A DNA stretch of 64,000 nucleotides, taken from the NCBI RefSeq assembly GCF_016757755.1, contig NZ_CP068437.1, forward strand, positions 3,472,001 through 3,536,000, written 5' to 3'. The position numbers were made by a program, and so were the translations under genes. The DNA comes from Shewanella sp. KX20019 (GTDB lineage: Bacteria; Pseudomonadota; Gammaproteobacteria; Enterobacterales; Shewanellaceae). The notes below the pieces were generated by a model, which saw only the letters and a list, made by a program, of their open reading frames with translations, ran no database searches and had not been told where the DNA came from. This document shows positions 17,569 to 25,267 of this stretch, one piece after another (the stretch's first letter is position 1; each line of letters opens with the position of its first letter).

Positions 17569-19761
17569 ATGAACTGTAAGCAGAGAATAATATCAGTCGC
17601 AATCGTCGCCGCAATGGCAGCTCCGGCCGCCAATGCAAACATAGATGAAGAGTTACAAGTCATTATCAGCAATAATGGTCTGACGGGTGATCCCGCTGCC
17701 GCCTTTAATTTACCTGCTCATAATGATCCTGAAGTTAAATTGGGCAAAATGTTATTTTTTAGCCAAGCCTTAGGTGGTGAGCAAACAGCGGCTTGTGCCA
17801 GTTGTCATCACCCTTACCTCGGTGGTGGTGATGGGTTGGCATTAGCGGTAGGTGTTGATGCCGAAAATATCGCAGTCATGGGCCAAGGGCGAAAACGTGA
17901 AGATAATGTGTTTAATAATCCACGTAATACTCCATCTGTATTTAATGCCTTCGTTTGGACTCAGGGGGTATTTTGGGACTCTCGGGTTGAGCAGGTAGCA
18001 GATGGTATTCGCACTCCTGACTCAGCCGTTAATACCCCAGATATTAATGCCGGTGATAATTTGTTAATGGCTCAGGCTGGCTTTCCAGTCACCTCAGTTG
18101 AAGAGATGCGCACCGAGACTTTTGAAATCGATAGCAGTAACCAAGAGGTGCGCGATCACTTAGCGTCGCGTCTCGCTAATATTGGTATTGGTGCCAATGA
18201 ATTGGCCAAAAACCAATGGCGTGGTTTGTTCGAAGCCGTTTATGGTAGCCAAACCCCTGATGGTGGCGATGTGGTTAACTTTGACAACGTCAAGCGTTCC
18301 ATTGCCAGCTATGAAAGCTCTATAAACCTCACCGATAACCCTTGGTTCCGATACATAAAAGGGGATATTAATGCCATTAGCGAGTCAGCAAAACGTGGGG
18401 CTAAACTGTTTTATGATGTAACACCTGGTGCACCGGGATGCTCGGCTTGTCATTCTGGCGACACTTTCACTAATCAGGCCCACTTTAATGTTGGCTTTCC
18501 GCAAATAGGACCCGGCAAAGGTCACGGAACGACAGGTGTGGGCGATTTAGGTCGTGGTGCCGAACATCCTGGACGTGCTAATGTTAATTCATTTCGAACG
18601 CCGACCCTGTTAAACGTGGCTAAAACGGCTCCTTATGGTCATGCAGGCGCCTATTCAACGTTAGAGCAGGTTATCGATCACTACGATAATATCGATACCA
18701 ATTTGCCCTCCTTTATTGCTGATTCAATCTGGTGTGAACAGCCACAATTTGCCGCAGCTGACAATTGTGAGGCGCTATTTTCTGCCTCTGCAACTGATAT
18801 TGCCCAGGAGAATTTAGCTGAGATTCAGTTTTTCCGTGATTTAGGTATTTCGGCAGTATTACCCTTAGGCTTAAGTACACAGGAAAAAGTTGATCTGCTT
18901 GAGTTTTTACATACCCTGACCGATCCCTGTACAGAAAATGCCGAGTGTTTGCAAAAATGGTTACCCGATCCCGCAGTAGATGATCCCGATGGTCTACAAC
19001 TGCGAGCGTTAAACGCTCAAGGCGTGCCGCTAAACTTGACGCGTGAATGTACCCAAGTGAATGCGACTTCCGGTACGAAGCTAACACCAAATGATCAAAT
19101 GGTCTGCGTCTCAGGTGATCGTAATTATTTCTCTATCGATATCGCCGAAGATGATACCTGGTTATATATCAGCACTACTGGGGGTAGCGGAAATGCCAAT
19201 ATTTTCTTCGACCCCTTTTACTGGGCTACACCAGAAAACTCTATACCACAGCATCGTGCAATTGGCCCCACTAATGAAGAGGTCTTAGTCGTTAAAGCGC
19301 ATAGCGGGGTTAATTATATTACCCTAGCGAGTATGACCAGCTTTGAATTAGCCGGTCTTACGGTCAGCATAGGTCAAGATCCTGCAACGATAGAGAATCC
19401 AGTTGTGCTAGAAACCTTCGTGACAGATGCTTGTTTAACGCCTATGACACCACGAAACTCGGGAAACCTTCAACCGCTTGACAGTTTTTGTGTTAGCCCT
19501 GGCGGTTTAGCCTACTTTACCACTTATATTGATTCCGGAACGACTCAGCTGCAGCTCAGGACAGATCATGGTGCTGGTGATGTGAAGCTCTATGGTGGTC
19601 CTGTCTGGCCTACAGCAACGAATTACCAGGATAAGTCTGATAATGTGGGAAATACCGAAGAGATCCTTATCGAAAATCCAACCCTGGGCTGGTATTACGT
19701 TATGGTTGATGCAAATAGTGTCTCAGGCATGAGCCTGAGAATGGATAAAAAAATTAACTAA
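17569..19761 (+). CDS. Secreted di-heme cytochrome c peroxidase (MauG/CCP family) with two C-terminal PPC domains
   Basis: The 730-aa protein begins with a cleavable signal (MNCKQRIISVAIVAAMAAP, cut after ANA). The peroxidase half has two haem c sites, CASCHH near residue 74 and CSACHSG near residue 290. Its other typical features are KLGKMLFF, NTPSVFNAF, WDSRVE, FRTPTLLNVAKTAPYGHAGA and the late E..FL.TL segment. It should reduce peroxides or oxidise a protein or small-molecule partner in the periplasm or outside the cell. Two PPC-like beta domains follow (ISTTGGSGNANIFF; GDVKLYGG...GWYYVMVD), which CCPs normally lack; they look like those of the M9-like protease upstream. ATG 17569 has GGA ten bases before it; ATG 17554 is the alternative. 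Confidence 0.85.
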   Translation: MNCKQRIISVAIVAAMAAPAANANIDEELQVIISNNGLTGDPAAAFNLPAHNDPEVKLGKMLFFSQALGGEQTAACASCHHPYLGGGDGLALAVGVDAENIAVMGQGRKREDNVFNNPRNTPSVFNAFVWTQGVFWDSRVEQVADGIRTPDSAVNTPDINAGDNLLMAQAGFPVTSVEEMRTETFEIDSSNQEVRDHLASRLANIGIGANELAKNQWRGLFEAVYGSQTPDGGDVVNFDNVKRSIASYESSINLTDNPWFRYIKGDINAISESAKRGAKLFYDVTPGAPGCSACHSGDTFTNQAHFNVGFPQIGPGKGHGTTGVGDLGRGAEHPGRANVNSFRTPTLLNVAKTAPYGHAGAYSTLEQVIDHYDNIDTNLPSFIADSIWCEQPQFAAADNCEALFSASATDIAQENLAEIQFFRDLGISAVLPLGLSTQEKVDLLEFLHTLTDPCTENAECLQKWLPDPAVDDPDGLQLRALNAQGVPLNLTRECTQVNATSGTKLTPNDQMVCVSGDRNYFSIDIAEDDTWLYISTTGGSGNANIFFDPFYWATPENSIPQHRAIGPTNEEVLVVKAHSGVNYITLASMTSFELAGLTVSIGQDPATIENPVVLETFVTDACLTPMTPRNSGNLQPLDSFCVSPGGLAYFTTYIDSGTTQLQLRTDHGAGDVKLYGGPVWPTATNYQDKSDNVGNTEEILIENPTLGWYYVMVDANSVSGMSLRMDKKIN

Positions 19762-19794
19762 TATTATTAAATGTAAAATGAATCGTGTATGCCA

Positions 19795-19824
19795 ATGCCT
19801 CGCTGTTTAGCGGGGCATTTTTTT
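19795..19824 (+). terminator. Intrinsic terminator
   Basis: The stem ATGCC(T)CGCT / AGCG(G)GGCAT with a GTTT loop and a T7 tail follows the peroxidase stop by about 33 bases. It marks the left edge of the accessory island. Confidence 0.85.
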
Positions 19825-19927
19825 AGTTGTTAAAGACCCGCGCCAACTGGCCAAGATTAGTGTTGTGGCTTAATGAATCTGTACACCGATATGGGGTAAA
19901 CTTCCCATATAACATAACGGTGTAAAA

Positions 19928-20080
19928 ATGATGAACACTCAACCCACTTACTCAACTGAATTCAAGATTGATGCTGCTAACTTGGTGATAAAGCAAGGCT
20001 ACTCTGTACGTGAAGTATTCGAAGCTACTGGCGTAGGACCAACAGAATTTATTATGGATGGCACCGTTAATTACTCATGA
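19928..20080 (+). pseudogene. IS3-family OrfA fragment
   Basis: A 50-codon frame starting MMNTQPTYSTEFKIDAANL and continuing VIKQGYSVREVFEATGVGP matches the helix-turn-helix start of IS3-family OrfA transposase proteins. The similarity stops at about codon 39 (base 20045), where a cluster of GGATGGCACC repeats begins, and the frame then closes. The bases upstream (about 19872-19927, with an ATGGG / CCCAT inverted pair) are probably the IS left end. No OrfB is present, so the copy is dead. Confidence 0.75.
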
Positions 20081-20172
20081 ACAAAAAATTAACGATGGAT
20101 GGCACAAAAATTAACGATGGATGGCACCGTTAATTTCCCTTGGCAATACGGCAAGTTATTATGGATGGCACC
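20056..20172. repeat. Cluster of four GGATGGCAC(C) repeats with short hairpins
   Basis: The word GGATGGCAC occurs at 20056, 20097, 20119 and 20163. Around three of the copies AATTAACG and CGTTAATT form inverted arms. The best unit, at about 20107-20137, folds as AAATTAACG / CGTTAATTT. Such short palindromic units in the neighbourhood of a RAYT remnant (21722-21911) suggest REP/BIME-type repeats, but the link is inferred. Confidence 0.6.
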
Positions 20173-20182
20173 TTAGAGATCA

Positions 20183-20572
20183 TTACTGAAGAGCTAATTC
20201 ACGAATAACTTTCATTTCGTCTTTATCTAGACATAAAATAAATGATTTTCCTGCTCCTGGTATAGCATTATCATAATCTGCTTTAAAGTGAACGTACACT
20301 TCAAGCTTTGATTTATCATTTGCTGTACTCTCCTTTAGGTAATACTCATCTAAACTCCAACCTCGGGTATCAAATGTATACTTTTCAACATACTCTTTTA
20401 CTGGAGACTCAACCTCCTTACCATTGTCATAAATATCTATGACCATGAATTCATTTTTACCGCTTATATTAAATACATTTTCATTTGATGTTACGTCTTC
20501 ACATGCAAAAGAAGCTTCACAACCAATTAAAATACTCACTATTATTAAAAGGGATTTCATTTTTTTTACCAT
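20183..20572 (-). CDS. Small predicted lipoprotein, candidate immunity protein for the RHS tip
   Basis: This 129-aa protein starts MVKKMKSLLIIVSILIGCEA. The hydrophobic stretch ends in LIGC, a lipobox, so the mature protein would be attached to a membrane with a periplasmic domain. The start is fixed by AAGGAG seven bases before ATG 20572. It begins only 11 bases after the stop of the RHS tip gene, the position normally held by the immunity gene of an RHS toxin. No homology is recognised. The immunity role is inferred from location and export signal. GC content is low, as in the rest of the island. Confidence 0.55.
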   Translation of the reverse strand: MVKKMKSLLIIVSILIGCEASFACEDVTSNENVFNISGKNEFMVIDIYDNGKEVESPVKEYVEKYTFDTRGWSLDEYYLKESTANDKSKLEVYVHFKADYDNAIPGAGKSFILCLDKDEMKVIRELALQ

Positions 20573-20583
20573 AGTATGTCTCC

Positions 20584-21720
20584 TTATCGATAAGGCACAA
20601 TAAGCATGCCATTGTGCTGTATAACAACACCTGGAGCCTTTGCTTCTAGTCTAGTAAACCCCAAATCACTTTTAGACGGGATTTGTTTATAGTTTTCAGC
20701 AGCTGTATTTGGGTGAGTATGAAACCACGCTATTACCATTATTTCACTTGGCCTAGTTCCTACAGTTGTACCAAGAGAGTCTCTTGTCCCTGCAGCTACT
20801 CTAATTACTTTAAATTCACCATTACTCCCTACAATCCACCCTCCCTGCTCTAATTTCAAAGACCCCTCAAAACCCCTTAGTACCGAGGGAGCATTAGGAT
20901 TTGAATCCTCCCATGCTTGACTCAATGAGGAACTGACTCCTTGATCATTTAGTGCCATTTGCAAAAGTGGGGGAACACTTGAGCTGGAGTTGCCTCCACT
21001 GGTACCTTGACGTGGAGCTGAACGAGGTTTTCCTACACTAGAAGAACAATTAGGATCTTCGTGACATTCGTTACGCTTATCTTGTTTTCGTTTTTCCCTC
21101 AGTTCATCAAACTCTTTTGTCATTCCTGTAGGGTCAGTATACTTGTAAGGATTATTAGCTACATAACTATATCGATTAAAAGTATCTACAGCACCTGTAA
21201 ACCCAATCGGATCATTCGAGTAAAACCGCCCGATAAGTGGATCATAGTATCGTGCCTGCATATACGTCAGCCCAAGATCGGTATCTTGCAGGTGGCCGGT
21301 ATAACCAATACCCGCTTTTTCACCGCCAAGGCGTTTGCCAAACGGCTCATACACACTACGACTGACCACCTTACCTTCGGCATCCGTTTCCATCACCGGC
21401 GTGCCGAGCATATCGGTATGTTGATAAGTGATCACCATCGCAGGCTTAAAGCTACCTAGCTGATAAACACCACTGCATAAATTAGCAAAATTACAGGCAC
21501 TAATGCTGATGGTATAAGCCCCCATAGGCAAGACGAGATCATAGCGTGTGCCAGTGACTTGAAATACCTGTTCAACCCCGTTAGCGTCTCGTATGACTAT
21601 CTGATAGTGGGTGGCATAATCAACGGCTGGCCAACTTAGCGTATAAGCGCCATCGGTCTGCATCGCTCCCATGGCATGACTGACAGGCGCTTTGGGTGGC
21701 AATAGCGCCACAGTTAACAC
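20584..21720 (-). CDS. Orphan RHS core fragment with JAMM/DUF4329-like C-terminal tip
   Basis: The 378-aa frame begins abruptly with GTG at 21720, right after a RAYT remnant, and has no signal peptide. Residues about 15-95 resemble a fibronectin-type domain. Residues about 98-200 are the RHS-associated core (TDMLGTPVMETDAEG, YTGHLQDTDLGLTYMQARYY, IGRFYSNDPIGF) ending at NPYKYTDPTG. After this conserved border the tip is unique and ends with AWFHTHPN...PSKSDLGF, which resembles the HxH...SxxD metal site of JAMM/DUF4329 domains. It is probably a displaced orphan toxin cassette. Core DNA 21199-21430 is nearly identical to 22759-22990 in the neighbouring RHS gene. Confidence 0.75.
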   Translation of the reverse strand: MLTVALLPPKAPVSHAMGAMQTDGAYTLSWPAVDYATHYQIVIRDANGVEQVFQVTGTRYDLVLPMGAYTISISACNFANLCSGVYQLGSFKPAMVITYQHTDMLGTPVMETDAEGKVVSRSVYEPFGKRLGGEKAGIGYTGHLQDTDLGLTYMQARYYDPLIGRFYSNDPIGFTGAVDTFNRYSYVANNPYKYTDPTGMTKEFDELREKRKQDKRNECHEDPNCSSSVGKPRSAPRQGTSGGNSSSSVPPLLQMALNDQGVSSSLSQAWEDSNPNAPSVLRGFEGSLKLEQGGWIVGSNGEFKVIRVAAGTRDSLGTTVGTRPSEIMVIAWFHTHPNTAAENYKQIPSKSDLGFTRLEAKAPGVVIQHNGMLIVPYR

Positions 21721-21721
21721 C

Positions 21722-21911
21722 TAAAAAGATCTGCTAAACTCAGTATCTGCTCTTCGATCCAACCGCGACGATGCTCGTACGACTTACCTGAATATCCATC
21801 AAAACCAGTAAGATAAGCTCGCCTGATGGTTCTACTGCAACAATGATGGAACGGCCTTCTTGTTTATATAAAAAGTTCAATACTAATCTGATTGCTTCTT
21901 GGACGGGCCAT
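21722..21911 (-). pseudogene. REP-associated tyrosine transposase (RAYT, Y1_Tnp) fragment
   Basis: Reading the minus strand from ATG 21911 (GGAGGTG upstream) gives MARPRSNQISIELFI and then a stop. In another frame RRAYLTGFDGYSGKSYEHRR continues into GWIEEQILSLADLF. These two blocks are the N-terminus and a region 20-60 residues in of RAYT proteins (commonly MARPRR..., then RRAFLCG...EHRR.W.EE.LL.LA). The middle part, including the HUH-type motif region, is missing, and the gene stops at the RHS fragment border. It is a decayed copy. Confidence 0.75.
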
Positions 21912-22077
21912 AATCACCTCCTACTTTAGCCAATACTTAAAGCTTGTAAGTGATGAAAAAAATGCAATTAACAATGGCTGGCCTGATTTATTTTTATAAG
22001 CAGCCGAAACCCAATTGTTGTTTAGAAGGGGCTTCTTAAAAAGCCCACCTCCTTAACACATCTTGGTTATTATTTAA
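21912..22077. other. Spacer between RAYT fragment and small membrane gene
   Basis: AT-rich spacer of about 165 bases. A partly paired region near 22025-22055 (AGGGGCTTCTTAAAAAGCCC) may act as a terminator for the minus-strand RHS/immunity pair. Confidence 0.4.
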
Positions 22078-22314
22078 TCACTGATTAGTTTTCATTTTCT
22101 TATACCTAAAATAGAAAAACATTGAGCCAACCCCATTTAAAGAAGCTACGACTAGTGATATTGATTCTCCATAAAACAACAGCGCTGTAATCACACTAGC
22201 TATCCAAAAATAAATTGCCACCACAAAAAGGAACTGATATTTCACTTTTAATAAAGTTGTGCCGAAAACGACCAAAACGAGTAAGGCGGAATAAATAATA
22301 ATATTATTTTCCAT
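22078..22314 (-). CDS. 78-aa membrane protein, candidate immunity protein
   Basis: The start is taken at ATG 22314 (MENNIIIYSALLVLVVFGTT), which overlaps the end of the RHS gene by 11 bases, so translation is probably coupled. The protein has three hydrophobic segments: residues about 5-20, about 24-45 (FLFVVAIYFWIASVITALLF) and about 50-68 (SLVVASLNGVGSMFFYF), then a basic end. A small integral membrane protein directly behind an RHS tip is a common layout for immunity to membrane-acting toxins. I recognise no family, and the role is inferred from position and topology. Confidence 0.55.
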   Translation of the reverse strand: MENNIIIYSALLVLVVFGTTLLKVKYQFLFVVAIYFWIASVITALLFYGESISLVVASLNGVGSMFFYFRYKKMKTNQ

Positions 22315-23623
22315 GAGAATGCCTAAGAGTAGTTGTAATCTCAACTTTGGAATCGTTCGTCATACCGTTACCTGCAAATACTCCTTTCGTAGTTATCACA
22401 TCTCCCTTGTGAACAGGCTCTGCGCCTCCCAAGGCTCCAGAAGCTATATTCAAAGTAGTGACCGCTGGAGCTGATGGTGGAAAAATTGCAACTACAACGA
22501 TACTAGCAACAGCCCGAGAAACGTTCATTATACCTTCTTTCGTTGATTCAATTGAATCAGCTTGCTCATGAGTTTTCACTTCAATAGTACTCTCCATCGT
22601 CGCTTCCTTCTCTGAGGGTTTAGAAGCAACTAAGTCAGAGGGGTCAGCTACTTCCACTGATTTTTCATATAAGCTTGCATCTCGTCCGTCAGGATCAATA
22701 TATTTATATGGATTATTATTCGCATATGCGTAACGATTGAAGTTATGAACATTCTTAAAACCAACCGGATCATTCGAGTAGAAACGCCCGATAAGTGGAT
22801 CATAGTATCGTGCCTGCATATACGTCAGGCCTAAGTCAGTATCTTGCAGGTGGCCGGTATAACCAATACCGGCTTTTTCACCGCCAAGGCGTTTGCCAAA
22901 CGGTTCATACACACTGCGGCTGACCACCTTACCTTCGGCATCCGTTTCCATCACCGGCGTGCCGAGCATATCTGTATGTTGGTAGGAGACTGTGAGAGTG
23001 TTCGGTAGTGAACCTGTCACTTGTATCGTTTTGGTTGCCGAATATGCACTGCATACAGTGCTATTACAGGCCCTCACTTTATAACTGTAGCTGCCCACGA
23101 CTTTAGTGCGGGCTAGCGACAATGCAATGCCGGAGTACAAAACGCTCTTTGATTCACCGCTAACTTGATAACGAGTCGCGTTGTCCACCGCGCTCCAGCT
23201 AACTCGGTAGTTGCCATCACTATCACCGCTGGCAAGACTCAGCGTGGGTACCGCTGGCGGCAATGTGACCTTGATGGTTTTACTTGCCGAATAGGCAGAG
23301 CATAAATCTCCATTACAAGCTCTGACCTTATAGCTGTAGCTGCCATTACCCTTAGTTCGGTTAAGTGAAAGAGCACGGCCCGAGTACAGTACAGCTTTAG
23401 ATTCGCCTTGTAATTCATAATGGGTAGCGTTTTTTTGCGCACTCCACGATACCTCATACGTACCATCACTATCACTGCTGGCAAGTGTAAGTACCGGTGT
23501 ACTAGGTCGAATCACTGGTTCTGGATCACAGTCAGGTGCCCCACGGCTGGTTCCACAACCCGGTCCATCAGGCTCGGGCCTTGGATCTGGCGCACCCGCA
23601 AAAGACAAGGTACATACACCCAA
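22304..23623 (-). CDS. RHS-core protein with two fibronectin-like domains and variable tip; N-terminus frameshifted
   Basis: The frame opens with TTG 23623 inside what looks like a signal peptide (LGVCTLSFAGAPDPRPEPDG). Two fibronectin-like repeats follow (TPVLTLASSDSDGTYEVSW; VPTLSLASGDSDGNYRVSW), then the RHS core with TDMLGTPVMETDAEG and RFYSNDPVGF, ending at NPYKYIDPDGR. The last roughly 140 residues are a unique tip with a hydrophobic stretch (VASIVVVAIFPPSAPAV). The natural start appears to be ATG 23666 with AAGGAG before it, but that frame is shifted by one base relative to the rest. The gene is therefore probably damaged unless frameshifting occurs. It lacks the large YD-repeat body of full RHS proteins. 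Confidence 0.75.
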   Translation of the reverse strand: MGVCTLSFAGAPDPRPEPDGPGCGTSRGAPDCDPEPVIRPSTPVLTLASSDSDGTYEVSWSAQKNATHYELQGESKAVLYSGRALSLNRTKGNGSYSYKVRACNGDLCSAYSASKTIKVTLPPAVPTLSLASGDSDGNYRVSWSAVDNATRYQVSGESKSVLYSGIALSLARTKVVGSYSYKVRACNSTVCSAYSATKTIQVTGSLPNTLTVSYQHTDMLGTPVMETDAEGKVVSRSVYEPFGKRLGGEKAGIGYTGHLQDTDLGLTYMQARYYDPLIGRFYSNDPVGFKNVHNFNRYAYANNNPYKYIDPDGRDASLYEKSVEVADPSDLVASKPSEKEATMESTIEVKTHEQADSIESTKEGIMNVSRAVASIVVVAIFPPSAPAVTTLNIASGALGGAEPVHKGDVITTKGVFAGNGMTNDSKVEITTTLRHSHGK

Positions 23624-23965
23624 GACTGATATTTCTCAGTGGGGTAAGTTGGCGAAAAATATCCATTTTTTAAACGCTCCTTATAATTTTGGAGTGTTTT
23701 ATACACTAATTTCAAGATCCCCCCCAGTAAAGCGCAGCAAAATACAACGAACTGACTACATCTCGCGTTCAAAAATTACACTTACTCATGTAGTCAGTAA
23801 GGGTACTGCTCAGAGAATTAGATTTAGCAAGCACTTGCTGTTGCCTATGGTAGGGATACAAACTGGATGATTTTGCTTACGGGCACCCCTTTACATCGGA
23901 TTACTTTTTTGAGGGATGGCTCTTTTTTAGGTAGGAGGTCAAATTGTTAGTTGTAAATGGCTTTG
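23624..23965. other. Promoter-side region between RHS gene and group II intron
   Basis: This 340-base stretch contains the apparent original start of the RHS gene (AAGGAG and ATG at 23666, minus strand) and the short inverted pair CTTACT / AGTAAG near 23782-23803. The right edge (about 23880-23965) is the 3' exon side of the group II intron. No protein-coding gene is supported here. Confidence 0.5.
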
Positions 23966-24039
23966 GTCGGATAAGCGGCACTTGTTACCAAGTGCCGCTC
24001 TCCTAAGAACCTATGTGGACTCCCCAACTGTCAACAACA

Positions 24040-24215
24040 AATAGTTATGAATCGAAGAATTAATGCGTACTTATGTACGAGCTCTCATTGAGTAGCGAAC
24101 TCAGGCTCTCTGATATTTACGCAGACCAATAAACAATTCTGTACGACGAGCTCGAAGCTCTTGGTTCTTAACTGTTTTTACTGGCTGATTTTTATCTTCG
24201 ATTAAGCATTTTGTT
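24040..24215 (-). ncRNA. Candidate bridge RNA of the IS110/IS1111 element
   Basis: IS110-family elements encode a structured bridge RNA in their long non-coding end; in the IS1111 subgroup it lies downstream of the transposase. Here the minus-strand RNA would contain AAGAACC (24169-24163), a short hairpin (GAGCTTCGAGCTC), then CGTACAG (24145-24139). AAGAACC pairs with GGTTCTT on one strand of the left flank, and CGTACAG pairs with CTGTACG on the other strand of the right flank, as target guides should. A second hairpin (about 24078-24107) is flanked by TTATGT and GATATTT, which weakly resemble the element's own ends and could be the donor loop. The boundaries are approximate. Confidence 0.55.
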
Positions 24216-24226
24216 GTTTGAACTCG

Positions 24227-25267
24227 TTAACTGGCCGAGATTAATTTGGCCTTATACTCTGTTCCTTGGGTTAACATGGCAAAAGCCGTTCTTACTGTTT
24301 TATTGGCTAGTGCCACTGCTGCACATTTCTTTCCACGTCTTTCTACCAACCCTTGTATCCATTTTTCTTTGGTGGTTCGGGCTTCTCTTTTCACTACCTG
24401 GATTACGCAGGACATGGCGCCAGCAATAAGTTGGCTACGAAGCATACTGTTTTTTACATGTTTGCCTATAGAGCCCATTTTTGTCTTACCACCGCTAGAA
24501 TGCTGTAATGGCGTTAACCCTATACACGCCGATGCATCTTTTCCTTTATTAAAAGTGCCTAGCTCAGCACAACCCAATGCAATATAGAGGTTAATTGCGT
24601 TTATACTTCCCACACCTTCTAGTTTTAGTAGTTTTTTACAATCTGAGTGTTCATGTATGGATTTTTCGAGACAATCATTATAAATAGCCAATGATTTTAT
24701 TGTTTCTAAATACAGCTTCCACGCACTGTCTAATGCAAGTCTAAACAAGTCAGAAAAATCATTTTCTGCATCTTCGAGCGTTGACTCGACTGCACTCTTC
24801 AATCCACCATTGCGATTCGCGGTGCTGATATTAAACTCAGACAACAAGGAAACAAGTTGATTGCTGAGCGCTGTTTTTTGCTTACTGCATAGCTCTCTTA
24901 TTCTCATCATGGATTGCAATTGCTGCTGTTGAACCGATTTACCGGAAATAAAATTAACTTCTGGCAGCATAGCTGACTGAACAATAGCTAAAGCATCATT
25001 TTTGTCAGTTTTCTGGTTTTGCCTCACTGAAGAAACTAATTGCGCAGATATAAGGTTTGCATCATGACCAAAAGATAGTGCTTTTTGTTTCCAATAATTT
25101 GAAGAGGCGCATGCTTCAAAGACAACCATCATCGGTTCTGATTTGGCGAGAAATTCGGTGAATTCGCAAGGTGTCATTTCTTCATTAGAACGCACTGTTT
25201 TGTTTGTATATACACAAACTTGAATTACACGTTTTCCTAAATCAACGCCAACTATTGTCTTTTTCAT
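24227..25267 (-). CDS. IS110-family transposase (IS1111-type recombinase)
   Basis: The 346-aa protein starts at ATG 25267, supported by GGAG nine bases upstream; a longer frame back to 25357 runs out of the element and was rejected. The N-terminal RuvC-like DEDD domain shows VGVDLGKRVIQV, the Glu in MVVFEACASS and the Asp pair in KTDKNDALAIV. The C-terminal transposase domain contains LEGVGSINAINLYIAL, ACIGLTPLQHSSGGKTKMG and the serine region. This serine-RuvC recombinase acts with a bridge RNA to integrate a circular form into a matching target. The reading frame looks intact. Confidence 0.9.
   Translation of the reverse strand: MKKTIVGVDLGKRVIQVCVYTNKTVRSNEEMTPCEFTEFLAKSEPMMVVFEACASSNYWKQKALSFGHDANLISAQLVSSVRQNQKTDKNDALAIVQSAMLPEVNFISGKSVQQQQLQSMMRIRELCSKQKTALSNQLVSLLSEFNISTANRNGGLKSAVESTLEDAENDFSDLFRLALDSAWKLYLETIKSLAIYNDCLEKSIHEHSDCKKLLKLEGVGSINAINLYIALGCAELGTFNKGKDASACIGLTPLQHSSGGKTKMGSIGKHVKNSMLRSQLIAGAMSCVIQVVKREARTTKEKWIQGLVERRGKKCAAVALANKTVRTAFAMLTQGTEYKAKLISAS

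Noticed and set aside
19872..20172. CRISPR-like short repeats
   Set aside because: Spacing is irregular, units are only 9-10 bases and are hairpin-associated; no cas genes are present.
23649..23870. 73-codon plus-strand frame near the RHS start
   Set aside because: It is antisense to the RHS start region and resembles no protein.
24246..24587. Plus-strand frame inside the transposase gene
   Set aside because: Shadow of a gene with clear DEDD motifs on the other strand.
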